Assembly (NCBI GenBank): GCA_002862325.1
Contig: PKCT01000042.1
Span: 1-13,678, forward strand
DNA length: 13,678 bases
Direction: 5' to 3'
Source of the DNA: Phycisphaerae bacterium
GTDB lineage: Bacteria; Planctomycetota; Phycisphaerae; Phycisphaerales; SM1A02
The notes beneath the pieces are model-generated. The model was not told where the DNA came from and made no database searches. It worked only from the letters and a program-made list of their open reading frames with translations. The position numbers and the translations under genes were made by a program. Below, in pieces: positions 6,481 through 13,678 of the stretch (the stretch's first letter is position 1; each line of letters begins with the position of its first letter).

Positions 6481-6999
6481 GTGGCTGACGATGCGACGAT
6501 CGACCGAGCGAACGAGGGCGACGCCGCGGAGACCCTGCTCCGGACCGTGCGCCCGGCGCTCGTCCGCGGCCATCCGATCGCGAGCGTCTCCAGCGGCGGG
6601 CTCGCGATCGCGAGCGTCGTGCTCGTCGTGCTCACCGGCACCAGTGACTGGCCGGCCTGGCTTGGCTGGCTGGGCGGTGTCAGCCTCCTCGTCGCCCTGG
6701 GCTGGATGCTGTGGCTCTTCGTCCTCGGACACCGCTGGGATCGCCTGCGAATCACGACGCACCGGACCATCGACGAGCGTGGCATCGTGATGCGAAGCAC
6801 CTCGGAGGTGCTGCACGTCCACGTCCGGAACCTTCGAATCACGCAGTCGATCTGGCAGCGGGTCGTGGGAATCGGGGATCTGGAGATCGACTCCGCGGCG
6901 GGTGACGGAGAGGCTGACATCACGATCCGCAACGTTCCCGATCCCGATGGGATCAAGCGTCTGGTCGACCGCCACCGTGGCCTGGGCGTGGGTGACTGA
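6481..6999 (+). CDS. Two-pass membrane protein with a bacterial PH domain
   Basis: A 172-residue protein with two hydrophobic segments (about residues 34-53 and 58-83) followed by a bacterial PH domain (bPH2/DUF304, YdbS-like) at about 85-166. The RP-x-x-x-x-GHP lead-in before the first membrane segment and the RLRITTHRTIDERGIVMRST segment at the start of the PH domain are typical of that family. The function of these proteins is not established; membrane-surface scaffolding or stress roles are usually suggested. The start is taken as GTG at 6481 because GAGGAGG stands seven bases upstream; an in-frame ATG-less extension to 6427 precedes that ribosome binding site and is unlikely. It lies between the desulfurase fusion and sucC, with no clear functional tie to either. 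Confidence 0.82.
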   Translation: MADDATIDRANEGDAAETLLRTVRPALVRGHPIASVSSGGLAIASVVLVVLTGTSDWPAWLGWLGGVSLLVALGWMLWLFVLGHRWDRLRITTHRTIDERGIVMRSTSEVLHVHVRNLRITQSIWQRVVGIGDLEIDSAAGDGEADITIRNVPDPDGIKRLVDRHRGLGVGD

Positions 7000-7018
7000 A
7001 GGCGGTCGGCCGGCCGGG

Positions 7019-7024
7019 TACACT
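7019..7024 (+). promoter_or_regulatory. Probable -10 box of the sucC promoter
   Basis: TACACT, the same hexamer as before ssb, lies 43 bp before the sucC ATG and 19 bp after the preceding gene. No canonical -35 is seen; GTGACT (6992-6997) matches four of six but at 21 bp. No strong Shine-Dalgarno precedes the sucC ATG (only CGAGCACCCC). Confidence 0.45.
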
Positions 7025-7067
7025 CCGGGGCTTCCCATTTTCGCCCCTCTTCGACGCCGAGCACCCC

Positions 7068-8264
<1,197 letters not shown>

Positions 8265-8291
8265 ACGACCCTCCGCTCGGAGACTCCGGGG

Positions 8292-9008
8292 ATGATCGTC
8301 CTCTTCGACATCGATGGCACCCTGCTGAGAAGCCGCGGAGTCGGACTCCGCGCGATGCAGGCTGCGCTCGAGTCGCTCTACCCCCCCCGGTCGGCCGATG
8401 ATCATCACGACCTCTCGGTCATCGACACCGCCGGCCGACTGGATCCCCTGATCTGGCGAGACCTCCTCGCCCAGCGGGACATCGAACCGACCGAGGCGGG
8501 ACACGAGGCCTTCCGCGCGCGATACGGCGACCTGATGCGATCGATGATCGAAGCCGAACGACCGGTCGTCGAACTCGAGGGCGCGTCGAACGCGGTCTCC
8601 TGGGTGCGCGACCATCCGCAGCTCATGCCGGCGCTGCTCACCGGAAACTATCCCGAGACGGGACGCCTGAAGGTCGCCGGCGCCGGCATCGATCCCGACG
8701 ACTTCGCCTTCGGCGTCTGGGGGTTCGAAGCCGACACCCGCCGAGGCCTTCCGCCCATCGGACTCAGGCGCGGTGGGGAGCATCTGGGTCGGGAGATCGC
8801 TCCGGACGAGGCGGTCGTGGTCGGAGACACCCCCGCCGACATCGACTGCGCCCGGGCCTCGGGATGCCGGGTGATCGCGGTCGCGACCGGTCGGTTCACC
8901 GAGGAGGAACTCGCCGCCCACGAGCCCGACGCGACCCTGCGGGATCTCTCGGATCTCGACCGCTTCACCCGGGCGGTGCACCACTGCCTTCCGCAGCTGA
9001 CCACATGA
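8292..9008 (+). CDS. HAD-family hydrolase (phosphoglycolate-phosphatase-like)
   Basis: A 238-residue haloacid-dehalogenase superfamily phosphatase. The nucleophile motif FDIDGT sits at residues 5-10 (D6 and D8), motif II is T117 in ALLTGN, motif III is probably K127, and the metal-binding motif is GDTPAD (D179, D183). The insert between motifs I and II is a helical cap of about 75-90 residues, as in phosphoglycolate phosphatases (Gph-like), but the substrate cannot be assigned. It follows sucC by 27 bp and its stop codon overlaps the next gene's start (ATGA), so the three genes probably form an operon. A run of eight C (8381-8388) lies in codons 30-32. Confidence 0.9.
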   Translation: MIVLFDIDGTLLRSRGVGLRAMQAALESLYPPRSADDHHDLSVIDTAGRLDPLIWRDLLAQRDIEPTEAGHEAFRARYGDLMRSMIEAERPVVELEGASNAVSWVRDHPQLMPALLTGNYPETGRLKVAGAGIDPDDFAFGVWGFEADTRRGLPPIGLRRGGEHLGREIAPDEAVVVGDTPADIDCARASGCRVIAVATGRFTEEELAAHEPDATLRDLSDLDRFTRAVHHCLPQLTT

Positions 9009-10252
9009 CGGACGGTCCCCTCCAATCCAGCGGACGCATCCAGGCGATCGATGTTCTGCGCGGCATCGCCCTCCTGGGCATCGTGGTCGTCAACGCCAAG
9101 TTCTTCGGACTTCCCCTCGCCGCCCAGATGGATGGCGGCATCCATGCCGGGCCCCCGCTCGACCGGATCGCGAATCTGATCGTCGTCACGGCAGCGGAAT
9201 TCAAGTTCGTCTCGCTCTTCTCGCTTCTCTTCGGCTTCGGCCTGGCGATGCAGCGACGGCGCCGACTCGCGATCCGCAAGGGATTCGCCTGGTTCGGGGT
9301 CAGGCGGATGGCGATCCTCGCGGTCTTCGGATTCCTGCACGCGATCGGAATCTGGTTCGGGGACATCCTCTTCATCTACGCCGGAATCGGTCTGCTGCTG
9401 ATTCCCCTTCTGCAGCTCGGGACGACGATCAGGCTCGTGCTCGGAATCCTCGCGATCGCCTGGTCGGCGATCGCGATTGCGGCCCTGGGCACGCTTGTGG
9501 TCCTCGCCACGCCGGAACAGCCCGACCCCTCGACCGTCGACACGAGCCTGCGCGGTTTCGACGCCGCCAGAGCCGCGTGGTTCGATCCGCAGCACCCAAT
9601 CTGGATCGCCGCGGAGACCGAGGCTTTCAGAAGCGGTCCATTTCTCGACGCGGTGGTCTTTCGATCGTTGACGTGGTTCCAGGCGCTCTTCTTCGCCGCG
9701 TTCTGCGCCGGATGGCAGATGCTGGGCATGGCCCTGATCGGGACCTGGATGCACGACGTGGACATGTTCGGTCGGGAGGCCGTCGCCCTCCGTCGAGGTC
9801 TGGCGTGGATCGCATTCCCGATCGGATGCGTCCTTTCGATCGGGTGCGGCGCGGTGTACTGGTTCGAACCGAAAGACGGGTACCTGGGAATCGCCGCCCA
9901 GAGCGTCCAGATGATCTCGGCTGCGCTCATGGCGGTCGGCGGTGCGATGTTCATCACCCGACTCGTCGATGCCGGACGCGTGCCCGGGGTTCGCATCCTG
10001 GCGTCGATCGGCCGCATGTCGTTGACCGCCTACCTGCTCGAGAGCGTCATCTTCACCGCGATCACCCTCCACTGGGGTCTGGGTTGGTTCGGGCAACTCT
10101 CGACCACCCAACTCGTCGGTCTCGCGTTCGTGGTGTACGCCCTCGTCGCGGTGTTCTGCGTCGTGTGGACCGCGAGATTCCGGATGGGACCGATGGAGTG
10201 GCTGTGGCGCACCGCGTCGTATCTCGGCCGCCCTGATCCAGGCTCGAAATGA
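9005..10252 (+). CDS. DUF418-family polytopic membrane protein
   Basis: A 415-residue inner-membrane protein with about nine or ten hydrophobic segments. It begins with the family hallmark RIQAIDVLRGIALLGI (residues 11-26), followed by KFVSLFSLLFGFGLAMQRRR, and ends with the DUF418 domain: SIGRMSLTAYLLES, then GPMEWLWRTASYL near the C-terminus. Such proteins share an acyltransferase-like N-terminal layout, but their function is not established. ATG at 9005 overlaps the HAD stop codon (ATGA), which argues for translational coupling; upstream in-frame sequence lies within the HAD gene. A possible role in transferring acyl groups or transport is speculation. Confidence 0.88.
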   Translation: MTDGPLQSSGRIQAIDVLRGIALLGIVVVNAKFFGLPLAAQMDGGIHAGPPLDRIANLIVVTAAEFKFVSLFSLLFGFGLAMQRRRRLAIRKGFAWFGVRRMAILAVFGFLHAIGIWFGDILFIYAGIGLLLIPLLQLGTTIRLVLGILAIAWSAIAIAALGTLVVLATPEQPDPSTVDTSLRGFDAARAAWFDPQHPIWIAAETEAFRSGPFLDAVVFRSLTWFQALFFAAFCAGWQMLGMALIGTWMHDVDMFGREAVALRRGLAWIAFPIGCVLSIGCGAVYWFEPKDGYLGIAAQSVQMISAALMAVGGAMFITRLVDAGRVPGVRILASIGRMSLTAYLLESVIFTAITLHWGLGWFGQLSTTQLVGLAFVVYALVAVFCVVWTARFRMGPMEWLWRTASYLGRPDPGSK

Positions 10253-10274
10253 GTCGCAAGCCGTACATCGACGC

Positions 10275-10291
10275 ACACGTGGAGAACGTGT
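10275..10291 (+). other. Hairpin after the DUF418 gene
   Basis: ACACGT (10275-10280) and ACGTGT (10286-10291) form a perfect 6-bp stem with a GGAGA loop, 22 bp after the stop codon. No T-tract follows, so at most a weak terminator. Confidence 0.3.
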
Positions 10292-10321
10292 CGGGGTCCG
10301 TTCGGCTCCATGGGCAGGTGC

Positions 10322-10327
10322 TACCTT
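10322..10327 (+). promoter_or_regulatory. Possible -10 box for the 10398 gene
   Basis: TACCTT fits the TACNNT pattern seen before several genes in this window and is preceded by GC, as with the box at 11201. It would give a leader of about 60 nt. No -35 match is convincing. Confidence 0.3.
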
Positions 10328-10397
10328 CCTCTCGAACGAGGCGACCTCCGTATCGAGCGCCTGGTCATGGACGACGCCTCGACAGGAGTCTCGCCCC

Positions 10398-11147
10398 TTG
10401 GACTCGAATCTCGCCGGCCTCTGCAGCGACTTCTACATCAATCAGAAGATTGCGCTGACCATGGATGTCCCCGAGGGACGGGAGTCGGTGCTGGACCTGT
10501 TCGGACGGCTCAAGAAGGACTTTCCGACCCTCGAGAAGCTGAGGCGCTACGAGTCGGAATACGCCCTCGAATCGGCGGACATCGACGGAACCTATTCCTG
10601 GGTGGCCCTCAGACAGACCACCCTCCGAAGTGGTGCCGTCAACCCGCATCGCCTCGAGGAGGCCTATCGGCTCCACCGCCTCGTCCTCGAGATCTCGCCC
10701 TACTTCCTCTCGGTGAGCCCCCTCGACCTGGATCACCTGGAGCTGGTCTACGGCTTCGATTTCGAGGCGGATCGGGATCGCGACGAGATCGTGTTCGAAG
10801 CCCTGCTGGCCGATTCCCCGCTCGCGGAGCTGGTCGATCGAGATCGCGAACGCCTGGTCGAAGCCCAGCCGCTGATCGGCATCGCCCTCGACGACGATCC
10901 CCGCATGCAGGCCTTCTTCGAGATCAAGTCCCGTCCCGCCCGTCAGTCGATCATCCCCGGCATCGAGGGACCCGAGCCGATCAGCGTCTATCTCACCGTG
11001 CGTCTCTCCGGACCGATCAAGTCGCTCGACGAACTTCCAGCGCTCTTCGCCAGACTGACCGGCCACGCCGAACGGCTGATCGATGAACGGCTCATTCCGT
11101 CGGTGCTCGTACCGATTCGACGTGCGATTCTCTCGCGACCCTGCTGA
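10398..11147 (+). CDS. Unrecognised 249-aa protein
   Basis: I do not recognise this protein. It is soluble-looking, acidic and charged, with no signal peptide or membrane segment. Notable stretches are a helical N-terminal half (ESVLDLFGRLKKDFPTLEKL, residues about 29-48), an LDHLELVYGFDFEADRDRDE segment in the middle, and a C-terminal half with SVYLTVRLSGPIKSLDELP. It ends in a cysteine. The start is taken as TTG at 10398 because AGGAG (10384-10388) is nine bases upstream; the first in-frame ATG is at 10461, 21 codons later. Continuous codon bias and the position between a promoter-like box and an HD-GYP gene 65 bp downstream support a real gene. It may be a lineage-restricted family; no function is proposed. 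Confidence 0.75.
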   Translation: MDSNLAGLCSDFYINQKIALTMDVPEGRESVLDLFGRLKKDFPTLEKLRRYESEYALESADIDGTYSWVALRQTTLRSGAVNPHRLEEAYRLHRLVLEISPYFLSVSPLDLDHLELVYGFDFEADRDRDEIVFEALLADSPLAELVDRDRERLVEAQPLIGIALDDDPRMQAFFEIKSRPARQSIIPGIEGPEPISVYLTVRLSGPIKSLDELPALFARLTGHAERLIDERLIPSVLVPIRRAILSRPC

Positions 11148-11200
11148 GACGAATCGACGGAACTTCAACCCGATTCGATTCGCGGCACGACGTGGACTGC

Positions 11201-11206
11201 TACGCT
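11201..11206 (+). promoter_or_regulatory. Possible -10 box giving a leaderless HD-GYP mRNA
   Basis: TACGCT ends six bases before the GTG at 11213, the spacing at which transcription would begin on that start codon. A 7-bp inverted repeat CGAATCG (11150-11156) and CGATTCG (11171-11177) lies upstream and could be a weak terminator of the preceding gene or an operator. No clear -35. Confidence 0.35.
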
Positions 11207-11212
11207 CCTTCT

Positions 11213-11953
11213 GTGGATGATCAACTCGCCAACGCACTTGGGCGTATCGTCGAGATCAAGGATCGCAGCACCGGTGCCCATACGTGGCGAGTCGCCATGT
11301 ACGCACAGCTCCTTGCGGAGTCGGCGGACCTCGCGGTTCCGGACGTCAAACGGTTCATGCTCGGTGCGGTGCTCCACGACCTCGGCAAGCTCGACATCCC
11401 GGAGCGCATCCTGGGAAAACCTGGCCGACTCACCGACGAGGAGTACGAGATCGTCAAGAGCCACACGACCATCGGCTGGGACCGCCTCAGACGGATGGGT
11501 GTGGACGATCCGATGATTCTGAACGTGGTCCGGCACCACCACGAACGCATCGATGGAACCGGCTACCCGGATGGCCTCGCCGGCTCCAACATCCCTCTCG
11601 AGGCTCGCTGGTTCGGCGTCATCGACGCCTTCGATGCGATGACCAGCCTCCGTCCCTACCGGGACGAGGTCGGATCTTCGGCGGCTCGGCGGGCCCTTCA
11701 GGAGCTCCAGGACAAGCGAGGCATCTGGTATCCCGCCGAGGCCGTCGATGCCTTGACCGAGCTCTTCGAAGCGGGGCGGCTCGAGTCGATTCTCGAACAC
11801 CTCAACGATCCCGAGGCACAGACCTCCCCGGTCTCACCCATGGGACCGGAGATCCTGGCACTCGTCCGCGAGGCGCTTCAACGGTCCAACGACGACCACA
11901 CCGACATCGAGGATCTCGAACGGATCCTTCAAGAGGCGGAAACGCTGTCCTGA
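11213..11953 (+). CDS. HD-GYP domain protein (probable c-di-GMP phosphodiesterase)
   Basis: A metal-dependent phosphohydrolase of the HD-GYP class, which hydrolyses cyclic di-GMP. Counting from the GTG at 11213 (246 aa), the metal-binding set is H23, H55-D56 in LHDLGK (K59), H84, and the HHHE cluster at 108-111, followed by DGTGYPDG with G117-Y118-P119 and the DAFDAMTS segment. All hallmarks of an active enzyme are present. There is no receiver, GAF or PAS domain; residues from about 185 form a short helical C-terminal part. An alternative GTG at 11192 would add seven residues but place the TACGCT box inside the gene. Neither start has a ribosome binding site, which fits a leaderless mRNA. 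It converges with the minus-strand gene 18 bp away. Confidence 0.9.
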   Translation: MDDQLANALGRIVEIKDRSTGAHTWRVAMYAQLLAESADLAVPDVKRFMLGAVLHDLGKLDIPERILGKPGRLTDEEYEIVKSHTTIGWDRLRRMGVDDPMILNVVRHHHERIDGTGYPDGLAGSNIPLEARWFGVIDAFDAMTSLRPYRDEVGSSAARRALQELQDKRGIWYPAEAVDALTELFEAGRLESILEHLNDPEAQTSPVSPMGPEILALVREALQRSNDDHTDIEDLERILQEAETLS

Positions 11954-11971
11954 CTGTCCTGAAGTGGTGGG

Positions 11972-12286
11972 TCAGGCGGCCTTGGCGTCGAGATACTTCT
12001 CCACACTCTTCAGGTCACCGATGATCTGAGGCGTGATCTCGAGCGTGAACGACTCGCCGACCAGGACCTTCACGAGCTGAGTCGGACGCTTGCGATCGAT
12101 CCAGATGCGTCCCGCTCGGGTGGTCGGACGGTTGTCGAACTGACGACGACGACGGGCGAGCATCGCAAGCCCCTTCTGGACCTCGGGCTGCATTCTCATC
12201 AGTCGACGCAGCGTCTTGACGCCTCGTTCGTTCTTGGGCATCGAGGTGATGGTGAAGGTCACGGTGGAGCGAGGCGCGAGGTCCAT
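11972..12286 (-). CDS. Small basic unrecognised protein, 104 aa
   Basis: I do not recognise a family. The protein has a strongly basic middle (LMRMQPEVQKGLAMLARRRR, residues about 29-48), a segment RPTTRAGRIWIDRKRP, then VKVLVGESFTLEIT and a helical end with DLKSVEKYLDAK. Positive charge with no membrane segment would suit nucleic-acid binding, but that is a guess. Support for a real gene is the well-spaced promoter upstream on the same strand (12341-12369), its position as a gene convergent with the HD-GYP gene, and protein-like composition. The start could be the ATG at 12286 (used here) or an in-frame ATG at 12241, which gives 89 residues; neither has a clear ribosome binding site. Confidence 0.65.
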   Translation of the reverse strand: MDLAPRSTVTFTITSMPKNERGVKTLRRLMRMQPEVQKGLAMLARRRRQFDNRPTTRAGRIWIDRKRPTQLVKVLVGESFTLEITPQIIGDLKSVEKYLDAKAA

Positions 12287-12340
12287 GGTGCAGATCCGTC
12301 GGTTCGAGGGGCGGGCTGATCGCCGGTTGGCGAATCGGAG

Positions 12341-12369
12341 AGAGTACCAGAAGGCGGGCTTATCGCCAA
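12341..12369 (-). promoter_or_regulatory. Sigma-70-like promoter of the 104-aa gene
   Basis: Read on the minus strand, TTGGCG (12369-12364) is followed after exactly 17 bp by TACTCT (12346-12341), so both boxes and the spacing suit a housekeeping promoter. Transcription would start near 12334, leaving a leader of about 48 nt before the ATG at 12286. It is the best-formed promoter in the window. Confidence 0.65.
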
Positions 12370-12413
12370 GGCCTCAGCAGCCGGCAGAACGACCATCGGG
12401 AGGGATATCGGGC

Positions 12414-13286
12414 CTAGAGGCCGACCTCCGCCTCCAGCGCCAGGAGAATGCCATGCGTCCCGCGGTCTCCGTGCCCCGCCTCCAAAGCCCCCTCGTACAG
12501 GCGTTGTGCCAGATGCAGGCTGGGGAGGGGAATCTCCAGCCGATTCGCCTCGGCGACCGCGATCCCGAGGTCCTTCACGAAGTGTTCGATCTTGAAGCCT
12601 GGATCGAAATCTCGATCGAGCATCCGTGGGGCCAGATTGGTGAGCGTCCAACTGCTTGCGGCCCCCCTGGAGACGCTCGAAAGCACCGTCTCGGGATCGA
12701 GACCGGACTTGACCGCGAAGACCATCGCTTCACAGGTACTGATGGTCGCGGAGGCGACCAGAATCTGATTCACGGCCTTCGTCCTCTGCCCGGCTCCAGG
12801 TGGCCCCTGATGAACCACCACGTCGCCGAACGCCTCGAAGATCGGCCGGGCCCGGTCGAAGGCCTCGCGATCGCCCCCCACCATGACGGACAGCGTCCCC
12901 GCCCGGGCACCGACGTCTCCCCCGGATACGGGAGCATCGAGCGATCGAGCCCCACGATCGACGGCTTCGGCGGCGATGCGTTCCGCGAGGGTCGGATCGC
13001 TCGTCGTGCAATCGATCACGATCGGGGGCGTTCGAGACGCCGAGAACGTCCCACCGGGGCCCAGATGAACCTCCTCCACCTCTTCCGGAAACCCGACGAT
13101 CGAGACCACCGCATCGGCGCCATCGGCGGCCTCCGCGGGCGTCTTCGCCCAGATCGCCCCAGCGTCGAGCAGCGACTGCGCCCGAGCCCTGGTACGCGTC
13201 GTCACGACCACGTCCATCCCCCGACTCAGGAGGTGCCCAGCCATGGGCGCCCCCATCACTCCGGTACCGATCCAACCTACACGCAT
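12414..13286 (-). CDS. NAD(P)-dependent oxidoreductase, 3-hydroxyisobutyrate dehydrogenase family
   Basis: A 290-residue beta-hydroxyacid dehydrogenase of the 3-hydroxyisobutyrate dehydrogenase/tartronate semialdehyde reductase/GLYR1 family. The N-terminal Rossmann domain has the dinucleotide motif GWIGTGVMGAPMA (GTGVMG at residues 7-12). The substrate-binding DAPVSGGDVGARAGTL segment (SGG at 121-123) and the catalytic lysine K170 with N173 in TKAVNQ are present, followed by the all-helical C-terminal domain (FKIEHFVKDLGIAVAEA). The substrate cannot be assigned by eye. ATG at 13286 has GAGGAG six bases upstream on the minus strand. It is transcribed away from the MoxR gene and is followed by the 104-aa gene, which has its own promoter. 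Confidence 0.93.
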   Translation of the reverse strand: MRVGWIGTGVMGAPMAGHLLSRGMDVVVTTRTRARAQSLLDAGAIWAKTPAEAADGADAVVSIVGFPEEVEEVHLGPGGTFSASRTPPIVIDCTTSDPTLAERIAAEAVDRGARSLDAPVSGGDVGARAGTLSVMVGGDREAFDRARPIFEAFGDVVVHQGPPGAGQRTKAVNQILVASATISTCEAMVFAVKSGLDPETVLSSVSRGAASSWTLTNLAPRMLDRDFDPGFKIEHFVKDLGIAVAEANRLEIPLPSLHLAQRLYEGALEAGHGDRGTHGILLALEAEVGL

Positions 13287-13470
13287 GTGAATCTCCTCGG
13301 GCTCGACCGTCTGCTCACATCATCGCGAACAAGTACGCCCACGAAGCGTAGGATCGCCATCGATCCCGGCCGGTCGAATAGGCTACGCCGAAACGACCGG
13401 CTCGAGGAGGGACCTCGCAGCCACCACGAGTCAAGGTACGAATCGAAACGCCCTTCAGCAGGAGAAACGC
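13287..13470. other. Divergent intergenic region between the oxidoreductase and MoxR genes
   Basis: This 184-bp region must carry both promoters. On the plus strand TAGGAT (13349-13354) and TAGGCT (13379-13384) resemble -10 boxes for the MoxR gene. The ribosome binding site of the oxidoreductase is CTCCTC (13293-13298, minus strand) and that of MoxR is AGGAG (13460-13464). No operator palindrome was recognised. Confidence 0.4.
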
Positions 13471-13678
13471 ATGTCCAGTGACGTCAACACCTCGGACGCC
13501 CCGAGCCGCGACGACACCGAACGCCTCGAACGCGAAGTCGAGGACGCCAGTCGCCCTTTTCGGCATCTTCAGGATCAGATGCACCGAGTCGTGGTCGGCC
13601 AGCAGTCGCTCCTCGACGGCCTCGTGATGGGGCTCCTCGCCAATGGCCACCTGCTGATCGAGGGCGTGCCCGGTCTCG
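13471..13678 (+). CDS. MoxR-family AAA ATPase, 3'-truncated
   Basis: The N-terminal 69 residues of a MoxR-type AAA+ ATPase. After a charged leader of about 30 residues come the family marks VVVGQQSLLDGLVMGLLANG and HLLIEGVPGL, the latter being the start of the Walker A loop (GVPGLAKT in the family), at which the window ends. MoxR proteins act as chaperone-like ATPases, usually with a partner carrying a von Willebrand A domain and DUF58 encoded next to them. Those partners would lie beyond the window. ATG at 13471 is fixed by AGGAG six bases upstream. The identification is good; activity and partners cannot be judged from this part. Confidence 0.9.
   Translation, partial: MSSDVNTSDAPSRDDTERLEREVEDASRPFRHLQDQMHRVVVGQQSLLDGLVMGLLANGHLLIEGVPGL

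Noticed and set aside
8648..10276. A 542-codon minus-strand open frame opposite the HAD and DUF418 genes
   Set aside because: Low-complexity charged translation typical of antisense shadow; the plus-strand DUF418 frame has clear membrane segments and family motifs.
10249..10458. A 69-codon plus-strand open frame overlapping the DUF418 stop codon by ATGA
   Set aside because: The overlap looked like coupling, but the product is short and arginine/serine-rich without pattern, and it runs into the better-supported 10398 gene in another frame.
11949..11976. CCTGAC and GTCAGG inverted repeat between the convergent HD-GYP and 104-aa genes
   Set aside because: Only 6 bp with a 16-nt loop and no T-tract on either strand, too weak to call a bidirectional terminator.
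12216..13481. A 421-codon plus-strand open frame over the oxidoreductase region
   Set aside because: Antisense to a complete dehydrogenase with Rossmann and catalytic motifs; it has no ribosome binding site or domain of its own.

Overview
The window is GC-rich, gene-dense chromosomal DNA, probably from a member of the Planctomycetota, most likely the Phycisphaerae. I base this on the gene order prs-rplY-pth-rpsF-ssb-rplI, the CTC-type L25, a class II ribonucleotide-reductase TSCPD protein and the overall character of the proteins. This is inference from memory of such genomes; no database was searched. I see no tRNA, rRNA, CRISPR array, insertion sequence, phage gene or clear sign of horizontal transfer.

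Positions 1-3986 form a housekeeping block on the plus strand: the 3' part of prs (PRPP synthetase), rplY (L25/CTC), pth (peptidyl-tRNA hydrolase), rpsF (S6), ssb and rplI (L9). A strong hairpin-plus-T-tract terminator follows rpsF, and ssb and rplI then appear to have their own promoters. rpsR (S18), which usually sits between ssb and rplI, is absent. L25, S6 and L9 all end in acidic low-complexity tails. The rplY stop codon is the loop of an 8-bp perfect hairpin whose 3' arm runs into the pth Shine-Dalgarno sequence, a layout that suggests translational coupling.

Positions 3987-6999 hold a 256-bp gene-free spacer, a stand-alone TSCPD protein (homologous to the C-terminal domain of B12-dependent ribonucleotide reductase NrdJ), a rhodanese/class V aminotransferase fusion that looks like a self-contained sulfur-mobilising enzyme, and a small membrane protein with a bacterial PH domain. 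Positions 7068-10252 look like an operon of sucC (without an adjacent sucD), a HAD phosphatase and a DUF418 membrane protein that overlaps it by 4 bp.

Positions 10398-11953 encode an unrecognised 249-aa protein and a compact HD-GYP cyclic-di-GMP phosphodiesterase-like protein that may be translated from a leaderless mRNA. On the minus strand are a small basic unrecognised protein (11972-12286) with a well-spaced sigma-70-like promoter, and a 3-hydroxyisobutyrate-dehydrogenase-family oxidoreductase (12414-13286). The window ends in the 5' part of a MoxR-type AAA ATPase gene (from 13471) transcribed away from the oxidoreductase.

Most genes are ordinary. The parts most worth a second look are the rhodanese-cysteine desulfurase fusion beside the orphan TSCPD protein, the stop-codon-in-loop hairpin at rplY/pth, the repeated TACNNT promoter-like boxes (two sitting exactly where a leaderless start would need them), and the two unrecognised proteins.
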